Virus record (IMG/VR): IMGVR_UViG_3300034101_001080
Span: 1-38,658 of that record
Origin: a virus
Reading direction: 5' to 3' (one strand)
Length of the DNA: 38,658 nucleotides
Shown in pieces: positions 12,005 to 21,000 of this stretch. Under the pieces are notes generated by a model. It saw only the letters and a program-made list of their open reading frames with translations, did no database searches and had not been told where the DNA came from. The translations under genes and the position numbers were made by a program. Numbering within the stretch: position 1 is the stretch's first letter; each line of letters starts with the position of its first letter.

Positions 12005-13954
12005 ATGTCAAAAGGTAGACGGGCGATCTCGCCCGAGGATAGGGCTCTGTTTTGGCAATCCCTACAATCAGGTGTCTCAACTAAAGAAGCTGCACGTATT
12101 GCTGGCATCTCGTACAACGCTGCTGTTAAGTGGCGGGCTAAAGCCAAAGAGACTGAAGCTCGTATTGAAATGGAGAACCTCACCCTTGCCAAGCCAGGTG
12201 GTGGTCGTGGAAAGGTAGAGAAGGATCGCGTCGAGATGGTCTCGATGCCACCAGTTATCCCAGCTGGTCGTTTATCCGAACGTGCACAGCGTGGTCTAGA
12301 AGACTTCGACTATTTCCGTCGTGTGTATCTTGGACGTGTTCCGGCACCATGGCAGGTAGATGCTGCATACAAGATTGTTGCCATGCTTGAACATCCAGAG
12401 AAACAGTTCATGGTTCTTAACTGCCCTCCGGGTGCTGGCAAGTCAACCCTCTTCCACGACGTAGCTGTGTGGTGTATCGTACGCAACAGAGCAATCCGTG
12501 TGATGATTGGATCTATCAGTCAGACTCTGGCAAAGATGTACTCGCGCCGTATTCGTGAAACCTTGGAGCGTACGCAACCTTTACAACCGGATCCTGAAAT
12601 GGTGGCTCGTGGTCTAGCATTGAATGCAGAAGCATGTCTATCAACTGACTACGGGCGGTTCCGTCCTAACCACGTTGGAGCATTATGGCGAGCAGAGGAG
12701 TTTGTAGTTGAACAACTGGGTACGGGTGGTCTGGACAATAAAGAGCCAACGGTTTCTGCTTACGGTATCGAATCTGAGTTTATTGGTCATCGTGCTGATC
12801 TGTGCCTTTTTGACGACGTAGCCTCACCAGAGAACGCAAAGGAATCAGTAGCTCGTGACAAACTCATCGAACGATGGGACTCCATGGCAGAGGCCCGCGT
12901 CGACCCGGGCGGCATGCTGGCTGTTATCGGACAAAGACTTGGACCTGGAGATCTTTACGCTCATTGCTTGGCTAAGGTCTCGTACGAGGTGGATGACTAT
13001 GACGGAACAGACGTTACGGACATATCAGAAGAAGTCGAGCCAGTCAAAACCCACAAGTACCACCACCTCATCTACAAAGCGTATTACGAAGAACTAGACA
13101 GCGGCCCAGCTTCGCGCAAGCAGACAGCCCCGGCATGGCCAGATGGTCCATTACTGGAGCCGTTCCGTCTTTCGTGGAAGGACTTGTCGTACATTAAGCA
13201 CAGCTCCCCATCTAAGTTTGAGGTGGTCTACCAGCAAAAGGACATGGCTGAGGATCACTACCTAATCAACCGAGTATGGGCAACTGGTGGTCTTGGCCCA
13301 GACGGAGTTGACTACCCGGGATGTATCGACAACGATAGACAGCCAGGCTGGGTGCCGGAAGGTTTGACCCCACCGATCATTTCTATTGCCAGCGTCGACC
13401 CGTCACCAACAATGTTCTGGGCTATCCAATGGTGGCTATACCAACCAGAAACTAACCTTCGTTATCTCATTGACGTAGAACGAATCAAACTGACAGCCGA
13501 GGATCTTCTCGGATACGACACCGGCAGCAGAACCTTCGGTGGAATCATGGAGGAGTGGCAGAACAGGTCCTGGGAATACGGCTATCCAATTTCCCATTGG
13601 GTCGTAGAAATTAACGCGGCTCAACGATTCCTCCTAGCTCATGACTTCGTGCGCAAGTGGCAGGCACTACACGGCGTAAACGTGGTTCCACACACTACAG
13701 CACGTAACAAGTTCGACGAGAACCTTGGTGTTGAAGCTTTGCTGCCTCCGTTGTGGAGAACCGGACAGGTTCGAATCCCCACTATGCGTGGCAACTGGAA
13801 GACTCTTGCCTTTGTGGACGAGATGTGTTCATGGACACGAGACAAGAAGAATGGAACCGACTTGGTTATGGCGCATTGGTTCGCAGAACTGCACGTTCCG
13901 CAGTTGCGTCCGACCAAAGAACCCCCTAGACTTTGGAGACCGTCTTGGATTTAG
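12005..13954 (+). CDS. terL: Terminase large subunit with N-terminal helix-turn-helix
   Basis: This is the packaging motor and nuclease, 649 residues. Residues 5-48 form a helix-turn-helix (LQSGVSTKEAARIAGISYN, then AAVKWRAKAKE), a DNA-recognition part that usually lies in the separate small subunit. The ATPase follows: Walker A CPPGAGKST (140-148) and a Walker B-like LCLFDDVASPENA with D270/D271. The C-terminal nuclease region has ISIASVDPSPTMF with D465, a likely metal ligand, and further acidic residues downstream. No separate small terminase was found nearby, so the function may be fused here or carried by the small basic protein at 10763. The start follows AAGGA at a normal distance. Confidence 0.93.
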   Translation: MSKGRRAISPEDRALFWQSLQSGVSTKEAARIAGISYNAAVKWRAKAKETEARIEMENLTLAKPGGGRGKVEKDRVEMVSMPPVIPAGRLSERAQRGLEDFDYFRRVYLGRVPAPWQVDAAYKIVAMLEHPEKQFMVLNCPPGAGKSTLFHDVAVWCIVRNRAIRVMIGSISQTLAKMYSRRIRETLERTQPLQPDPEMVARGLALNAEACLSTDYGRFRPNHVGALWRAEEFVVEQLGTGGLDNKEPTVSAYGIESEFIGHRADLCLFDDVASPENAKESVARDKLIERWDSMAEARVDPGGMLAVIGQRLGPGDLYAHCLAKVSYEVDDYDGTDVTDISEEVEPVKTHKYHHLIYKAYYEELDSGPASRKQTAPAWPDGPLLEPFRLSWKDLSYIKHSSPSKFEVVYQQKDMAEDHYLINRVWATGGLGPDGVDYPGCIDNDRQPGWVPEGLTPPIISIASVDPSPTMFWAIQWWLYQPETNLRYLIDVERIKLTAEDLLGYDTGSRTFGGIMEEWQNRSWEYGYPISHWVVEINAAQRFLLAHDFVRKWQALHGVNVVPHTTARNKFDENLGVEALLPPLWRTGQVRIPTMRGNWKTLAFVDEMCSWTRDKKNGTDLVMAHWFAELHVPQLRPTKEPPRLWRPSWI

Positions 13955-13993
13955 CTTGTGGTACTTTAGATGTAGCGCAAACACGGAGACAAG

Positions 13994-15931
13994 ATGGCAT
14001 CTTCTAAGAAAAATAAAACACCACAGGACCAGGCTATTGCCGCTAAGCGTGTTGAATTTGTTAAAGCTAATCCAAACCTAGACCCAGCAGAAGCTCGCAA
14101 ACGTTTTTTCGTGCAGACTCGCGCAGCAGAACTGCAAGCAAAGGGTGTTGAGGTAACCAAGCAGAAGCGTCAAGAGCTTCGTCAGAAGTTTGCGTCTGGT
14201 GGTGTGCAGCGTCAGGGCTTCTATACTCCAGGTGACTTGCAGCGCATTGCTGCAGCTAAAGCAAATACTGGATCAACTGGTGGATCAACTGGTGGATCAA
14301 GCAATGTACCATCCGGAACATCTTCAGTTCGACCACAAGATCTTGCTGATTACAAGAACACGGTGTACAGCAACCTAGCAAAAGAAAACACGGCTCGTCG
14401 TCCCGTAGCACCAAAGGCTACAACCAGTAACAAGTTTGATGAACAGTCTTTTAACCCTAAAGAGTTTCTAAAGAGTCCATTGGCCAAAGGTATTGCTGGT
14501 TTTGCAAAGGGAGCATACAAAGCAGTTGAGGGTAGCGCAGAATCTTTTAATGCCACGTTCATTAACCCAACAGTAAACCTTGTTGGTGGAGCTATTGGCA
14601 AAAACCCGAACCTTCGTCAAGCTGGCAAAATGGAAGCTGCTGTAAATACTTTGGGTGTAGTTGCCGACATAGCCACACTTGGAGCCAGCAGGGTGTATAC
14701 CACCACAGCACTTACTGGCAGTAAGACAAGATTGCTCCAGGTTGATCCTTCGGTTCGACTTGGACCAACCTCGGTCAAGCTTCCTAAGCCTACTGCTTCT
14801 GCAACAAGCAAGGGGCCATCAGCTGCTCCTATTGGTGCAAGAATGAAAGCTGCTACACCAGTAAAGTCTTCTACCCCTAAAGCTGGAGTTAAAACTGTTA
14901 AGTCAGCAGATGGTGTTCCAGCATTCTTGAAGACAGCTGATGCACCTAAGCCTGCTGCCGCAGCAAAAGCAAAGCCTAAAGCAACTCCAAAGCCTAAAGC
15001 TAGTGCTGCTCCAAAGAACGCAGCTGGAAAGCCTTATCAAAGAATGAGGGACATTGACTTTGACGCAAAGTTTGGAACACCAGCAGAACAGAATGCTGCG
15101 CGTAGGGCCGCAGGAGCTGATCAAGTAGCTGATGCAATGAACAAGATGGGCCCATCAAATGTGATTGATCTTGGTAATTCCAAGAAAGTTTCAGTATTTG
15201 AAGATGGTGCAAGCGATGTTCCATCCGCCTTAAGGGATTTGATGTCTGGTCCAAAGGCAGCACCAAAACCTAAAGCAGCACCAAAACCAAAAGCAGCTTC
15301 AAAACCAAAAGCTTCCGCAGCTAAACCAGCCGCAGCACCAAAGTCTGCTAAAAAAGAAATCGATCGTTTTGCTGATGCGTGGGATGATTCTCCTATCGAC
15401 ATGAGCAAGGTTGATTTTAGCGAGTTTGGCATGGAAAGTTCAAAGCCATACTCAACAGCTCGTCGTGCAGCAAAGAAGACTGACGATGCAACCCCTGCAC
15501 CAGCTCCAAAGCCAGCAGCTAAAAAAGCTGCGCCAAAGAAGTCGGCACCAAAAACAACAAAACCAAAGGCTAATGCAAAAGCTGCGTTTGACAAATCTGT
15601 GGCACCACTTAAAACCGGATCACAAACCAAATTGACATTTAAGACTCAAGCTGATTACAACCAGTTTCTAAAGACTGGCGGTAAAGAACGTCTGCGTCAG
15701 ATGTCACCAGATGTTCGTGCATCATTTGAAAGAGTAAATGAAAAGTGGATGAAGGGCGCAACAGAAGCAAGACAGGCTGCTGAAGAAGCTCAAAAGAATA
15801 ATGCAGCTAGGGCTCTTGCGCGTAAGGGTCGCTATGACAGGGCTCGTCCTGCACTTAAAGCCAAGTTCAATGAGGCACTTATTAAAAAGCAAGAGCGAGA
15901 ACTGCTAGCTAAAGTAACAAAGAAGAAGTAA
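13994..15931 (+). CDS. Histone-H1-like Lys/Ala/Pro-rich virion protein
   Basis: The product is 645 residues, strongly basic. The first 85 residues are helical and charged, followed by a Gly/Ser/Thr repeat (tandem 12-base repeats at about 14271-14300). Residues about 155-240 are an Ala/Gly-rich segment with possible amphipathic helices (LAKGIAGFAKGAYKAVEG). The rest is low-complexity, rich in KPKA and PKPKAA units like the tail of histone H1. The C-terminus is helical and charged. It sits between terminase and portal, so it is probably a head-internal or DNA-associated protein. Long alanine/lysine repeats also produce a spurious reading frame on the other strand. Confidence 0.7.
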   Translation: MASSKKNKTPQDQAIAAKRVEFVKANPNLDPAEARKRFFVQTRAAELQAKGVEVTKQKRQELRQKFASGGVQRQGFYTPGDLQRIAAAKANTGSTGGSTGGSSNVPSGTSSVRPQDLADYKNTVYSNLAKENTARRPVAPKATTSNKFDEQSFNPKEFLKSPLAKGIAGFAKGAYKAVEGSAESFNATFINPTVNLVGGAIGKNPNLRQAGKMEAAVNTLGVVADIATLGASRVYTTTALTGSKTRLLQVDPSVRLGPTSVKLPKPTASATSKGPSAAPIGARMKAATPVKSSTPKAGVKTVKSADGVPAFLKTADAPKPAAAAKAKPKATPKPKASAAPKNAAGKPYQRMRDIDFDAKFGTPAEQNAARRAAGADQVADAMNKMGPSNVIDLGNSKKVSVFEDGASDVPSALRDLMSGPKAAPKPKAAPKPKAASKPKASAAKPAAAPKSAKKEIDRFADAWDDSPIDMSKVDFSEFGMESSKPYSTARRAAKKTDDATPAPAPKPAAKKAAPKKSAPKTTKPKANAKAAFDKSVAPLKTGSQTKLTFKTQADYNQFLKTGGKERLRQMSPDVRASFERVNEKWMKGATEARQAAEEAQKNNAARALARKGRYDRARPALKAKFNEALIKKQERELLAKVTKKK

Positions 15932-17700
15932 TGCTTTCTGCTGAACAGATTGTAGAACTCTACAACCAGAGAAAGAAGGCTGCTGGTCCAGTAAGAGAGC
16001 AGATGCGCCGTATTCGTGACCTTGCGAACGGCGACATTGTGCTTCCACTTAATGAACTAGACCGTAACGCACGCAGTTCTGTAGCCAACTTGTTTGTTCA
16101 GGGCCTTGAGCAGATGTCGATGCGTGTTGCATCCACGATGCCATCGCCGTACTTCCCTCCAATCAAGGAGGGATCAGAGCGCAGCAAAAACAACGCCAAG
16201 CAAAAGAAGCAGGCGATGCTTGCTATCTGGGACAACAACCGTATGCCAATGAAGATGCGCCGTCGTGCGCGTCACTTGTTTGCGTATGCCAACTCTCCGG
16301 TAATCATCAAGCCAGACTTCCGTAAGCTAACTCCTACTTGGCAGGTGCGCAACCCGCTTAACACGTTTGCTGCACCAGTAGAAGATCTTGATGACCCAGT
16401 TCCATACGACTGTATCTTTACCTATCAGGTAACTGCTTCATTCTTGATCCGTACATACGGTGAAAAGGTTGTGCAGCAGCTGCGCATGGGCAAGGTGGAC
16501 AACGATCAGAAGTTCACAATGCTTGAATATGTTTCACCTGAAGCAATTCAAATGTGCGTTCTGGGTGCAACACCAGACTACGAGGAATCAGAAACACCTG
16601 AGTATGGTGGTTTCCCGGCAGTAATGCTTGAGCAGATCCCTAACCGCACAGGACTTCCTCTTGTTGTTAACCCTGGACGTATTACCCTTGACAAGCCACG
16701 CGGTCAGTTCGACGGAATCCTTGGTATGTACTACACGCGCGCACGCTTGCAGGCTCTGACCGAAATTGCTATTGAGCGCGGTATCTTCCCAGAAGAATAC
16801 CTTGTTGCACGTTCTGGGGAAAACCCAGAGATCATCCAGATTGCTGACGGCAAGACTGGACAGCTTGGTGTTGTTAAGGGCGGAGACATTCAGCAGTTGC
16901 AGGTAAACCCTGGCTACAAGACCGACACAGCACTTGACCGTCTTGAGCGCCAAGAGCGTCTTGAGGGGGCTATCCCAGCAGAGTTCGGTGGAGAGTCAAG
17001 CAGTAACATCCGTACCGGTCGTCGTGGTGACGCAGTTCTTTCTGCAACAGTTGACTATCGAGTACAGGAAGCGCAAACCATCTTTGAATCTTCAATGATC
17101 GAGGAGGACAAAATTGCTATCGCTATCGAAAAGGCTTACTGGGGTACGTTCCAGAAGTCGTTCTATGTTCCGGGCCGTGCAGCAGCGGGTATATCTCTGT
17201 ATGTTCCTGCTCAGCTATGGGATAATGATTTCCATTACGTGTCTTATTCGGCGGCTGGATCGGATGTCAACGGCCTCGTTGTCGGACTCGGTCAAAGACT
17301 TGGAACGGGACTTATGTCAAAGGAATCTGCGCGTGAAGCAGACCCATTGATCTCTGACCCAGATCTAGAACACGACAGAATTATCCAAGAAGGAATCGAA
17401 GCTGCATTGCTTGCATCTATACAGCAGCAGGCAGTCGATCCTAACGGTCCTTACCAACCAGAAGATCTTGCATACCTCACACGTTTAGTGGTAGAAAATG
17501 ATGTGACACTTTATGAGGCAGTCAAGCGCACAGATCAACGGGCACGAGACAGGCAGGCCGCAATGGTTCCTCCTGGCTCTCCGGAGATGATGCCTGGACT
17601 TGCAGCACCAGGAATGGGAGCAGAGGCACAAGCAGCGCCAGCTCCTGGACCTGCAGGTGGCGGAGGACTAGAAGCATTACTCTCACAACTAGGAGGCTGA
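15931..17700 (+). CDS. Portal protein
   Basis: The 589-residue product is called as the portal (head-tail connector through which DNA enters and leaves). Support comes from its place after the terminase, its length, and the layout: a helical, basic N-terminus, a region with Pro-rich loops (MPSPYFPPIKEGSERS) and a beta-rich wing, then a long helical stretch (about 360-400), and a Pro/Gly/Ala-rich C-terminal tail. ATG 15931 overlaps the stop of the previous gene (TAATG). No catalytic motif is expected in this family. Direct sequence identity with a named portal family cannot be checked here. Confidence 0.75.
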   Translation: MLSAEQIVELYNQRKKAAGPVREQMRRIRDLANGDIVLPLNELDRNARSSVANLFVQGLEQMSMRVASTMPSPYFPPIKEGSERSKNNAKQKKQAMLAIWDNNRMPMKMRRRARHLFAYANSPVIIKPDFRKLTPTWQVRNPLNTFAAPVEDLDDPVPYDCIFTYQVTASFLIRTYGEKVVQQLRMGKVDNDQKFTMLEYVSPEAIQMCVLGATPDYEESETPEYGGFPAVMLEQIPNRTGLPLVVNPGRITLDKPRGQFDGILGMYYTRARLQALTEIAIERGIFPEEYLVARSGENPEIIQIADGKTGQLGVVKGGDIQQLQVNPGYKTDTALDRLERQERLEGAIPAEFGGESSSNIRTGRRGDAVLSATVDYRVQEAQTIFESSMIEEDKIAIAIEKAYWGTFQKSFYVPGRAAAGISLYVPAQLWDNDFHYVSYSAAGSDVNGLVVGLGQRLGTGLMSKESAREADPLISDPDLEHDRIIQEGIEAALLASIQQQAVDPNGPYQPEDLAYLTRLVVENDVTLYEAVKRTDQRARDRQAAMVPPGSPEMMPGLAAPGMGAEAQAAPAPGPAGGGGLEALLSQLGG

Positions 17701-17701
17701 A

Positions 17702-18088
17702 ATGGCAATTCGTAGCGATCTTCAAAATCCGGCAGCAAAAATTGGTAGCACCATGACACCAAAAGTTGCTCCATCAAACCAGTACGGAGAATCAGCAAAG
17801 CTAATGCGTGGACTGAAGGACGTACCGGCTAGTGCTCCTCCAACAGAACAGGTACAGCAGCAGCCACAGGGTCCACGACCAGGAGCTGTTGTTGATTTGC
17901 TTGCACCAACTGGGTCACCAATGGAGCCAATTACTTCTGGTGCTGACTTTGGCCCAGGCATGTCTTCGTTTCAAGCTGGAATACCTATGCCTAATCCAAA
18001 CAATGACGCAATTGTAGAACTGCGAAACATCTCACGCATGTTCCCTGAAAGCGGTATTGCCGACCTTCTTGATAAGTATGGAGCGTAA
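17702..18088 (+). CDS. Hypothetical Pro/Gly-rich virion protein, 128 residues
   Basis: This is a small protein directly after the portal, with GGAGG just before ATG 17702. Most of it is disordered and rich in Pro, Gln and Gly (PPTEQVQQQPQGPRPG), and the last 35 residues form an amphipathic helix (DAIVELRNISRMFPESGIADLLDKY). A short C-terminal helix after a disordered arm is a common layout for scaffold, head-assembly or adaptor proteins that bind the portal or capsid by their end. The function is inferred only from place and shape. TAATG couples it to the giant gene that follows. Confidence 0.6.
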   Translation: MAIRSDLQNPAAKIGSTMTPKVAPSNQYGESAKLMRGLKDVPASAPPTEQVQQQPQGPRPGAVVDLLAPTGSPMEPITSGADFGPGMSSFQAGIPMPNPNNDAIVELRNISRMFPESGIADLLDKYGA

Positions 18089-21000
18089 TGTTTCGTTGGG
18101 AAGATCATTTAGATCTAGCGTCGCGTGAGGCCGTATCCAAAAGTGCGCTTAACTACGCAAACGAAAAGGCTCGACCAGCAATCATAGATCCTCTCGTCAC
18201 TGAGAGAATTTCCTACATCAATAACCGTGCTCCGTGGCTAGCACCAAAGACACAGGTTGCATTGGCCAAGTCGTACGCAAGTGACTTTGCTGTTGATCAC
18301 ATTGCAGGTTTATCTAGCCGTGAACTGGTCAACAATCCACAGCAGGCTTACGCTCAGCTCAAAGCAGAACCTCGCCGGTACTTGGTCAGCCCATCTGCTG
18401 TTCAAGCACGCATCAATGTTGGCCAAGGAAAGAAAGATCAAGATGTGGACTTTCTTGACCGCATCTATGGTGGTCTAAAACAGACATCTCGTGTTGCTAC
18501 AGCTATTGGCATCGGTGCTGGTGAGCTATTGAGCAATACAGCGGCATTGGAGTTTGAATCTCTTGGGCCATTAAACTCCGTAATCAATCCATTTTATACA
18601 CTTGGAAGAGAAGCAGAAGGAAAGAATCAGAACTTAAAGACTGCTCTTGAGTCTTTGAGTTTGTGGCAGCTACTTACAGACTGGGAGAATCAGGGTGAAG
18701 GTTTCTTTATCTCCGAAGATCAAATGTCTCGTCAGGCTGAGGCAGCAAGACAGTTCCGTGGAACTATAAATGGTGCCGCATTTACTATTGGTCGTGGTGC
18801 TGCAGCTACAACCGGACTTGATGGCGACAAGTGGTACAACAACATCTCTGGATTTATTGACTTTGGTATAGCTCTTGCAATCCCGGATCCAAACAAGTAC
18901 ATAGTAAAAGGTGCTAAGGGGGCTATTGCCGGTGTAAAAGCAGCTCAGGTTGCCAGTAAGGGTGGAGATTTTGCCGAAGCGTTTACCGCTGCTAAAGGCA
19001 TAGTTCCCCTTGTCAGCCAGACTGATGCAACAGCATTTGCAAAAGCGCTACAGGCTGAAGCAGGCATAACAAAAACTCTTGAAGGAAGTTCTATTGATGT
19101 TGTCAAGTGGAACAACTTCATGGATAATAATAACGTCGCTGTAAGCGCAGTAAAGAGCATTATCAAGACAACTAGGCCAGAGGAAATCCTTGAGCGATTC
19201 AAGGGTAGAATCACCATAGAAGACGCTAAAGCTTTTGCAAAGGCAAAGAACGCAGATGAGGTTAAGCAGGTTCTAATCAAGCAGTATGCAATTGGTCCGC
19301 GTACTTTGTCGAATAGCATCTACGACATTAACCCAACCATTACTTCTCGACCTGGAGCATTCCTTGTTCAGAGAACACCATTGAAGCGCTCTCGTTTGCT
19401 TATGCACTTGCCTGAGCGCGACATTGTTATTAATGGCGACGACCAGCAGCGTAGTGCTTCTGTACTTAACATGATCAAATCCATCAGAAATGCCGGTGGA
19501 ACAGATGATGATGTTCGTAAGTTTAGCGAAAATGCATTCAAAAACTTTGGTGCAAAGTCAAGTGCTGACGACCAACGAGATGCATACAAGGTATACGAAA
19601 ACGCAGTTCGTGTGATCCTTGAGCGCAACGGTGTCGGCAAAGAGGTTAGCGATCTTGTATTTGAGCGTCCACGCTACGACATGCAGAGATTGCGTAAGTA
19701 CATGTCTGACCGCATGGGCGTTGAGACCGACAACGGGATGATGAAGGTTTATGCATCTCAGCTTCGCAAGCATTTTCCGGACACCGTGTACAACGACATG
19801 CTTGAAAAGATTGCGGAAACAGGGTACGAAGGATTTGGATTTACCCGACCAATGCAATTGTCAGAATTGTTTGACAGGGTTCAAACACTCCCGGATATCA
19901 GGGAACTGCGACGACTAACCAGCAACCCACTTATAGCCGAGGCAATGAGTAAAGTTGGTGTTGACTTTAAGCCAACAAAAGTTCTTACTTCAAAGGTTAG
20001 AAGACTTGATGTTCGTGAGTATCTTGACGAAGAACGTGCAGCTCAAATCAATCAAGAGTTGCAAGGTCTTTACGGAAAGACAAGAAGCAATGAGAACAAC
20101 CTGAAGATAGGTCAACTCAAAGATGAACTTGATTCTATTACCACAGAGAAAAAAGCTTTTAGATATACGGGTGAAGCAAACATGGGTATTGCTTTCCTTG
20201 ACACATTGCAGAACTCAATCTGGAAACCATTGCAATTAGCTACGGTTGGTTACGTAGTTCGTAACGCAATCGACGCCCAGATTCGTATGGCATTTGGCGG
20301 AGCTTCAGGATTCTTAAACCACCCAGGCGAGTACATCACTCTGATGATAGGTGAAACAAAGTCTGCAAGCAAGTTGATGAAGATGGCTAAGAAAGCCGGT
20401 CTGGATACCATGGAGAAATCAATCCTTGGTGAAACATTGACTGCTAGTTCAAAGAATTTAGTTGGCGATCTACGCAGGGAGCATGCAGAGCTTCTGGGTC
20501 TTGACCTGCGCAAACAGGGTCTTGGTGCATCAACTGGTGGAACTCATCTTCACAGAACAAACAACTGGATAAGTGTTTCCAAGTTTGATAACGAGAACTA
20601 CACAAGAGGCGTGATCACCCAGATCAGACTTGCACACGAAGATGAATTAAGAAGTTTTGTTGCTCGCGGTCGCATCCTGGGTATGGACGACGAAGAGATA
20701 ATGCAAGGACTTTTGTCAATTGCAAAACAAGAACAAAACTTCAAAAACATAGATGGCATCTACCGTCATGGCGTTTCGTTCAAAGACATTAAGGGCCAAG
20801 AAGTGTTTGGTCCACTTGTCACATTGCGTGGTTTGGATAAAGATGCGCTAGATGACTGGCTCAGGAATGTGCATTTAAAGCCTGTGGTTGTTGATGATGT
20901 CGACAATCTTGCTGGTGGATTGCAAGAGATGAACTTTATGATTGCATTCGATAGGGTGCCGGAGTTCGATAAGGCATTTACAAAACAGATTGACGAATTG

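Noticed and set aside
14271-14300. CRISPR or satellite from 12-base repeats
   Set aside because: The repeats are in frame and encode Gly-Ser-Thr units of a long protein.
15121-15630. Open frame of 169 residues on the - strand
   Set aside because: It arises from the Ala/Lys/Pro repeats of the histone-like gene. Composition (Phe/Gly/Ala) is that of an antisense shadow.
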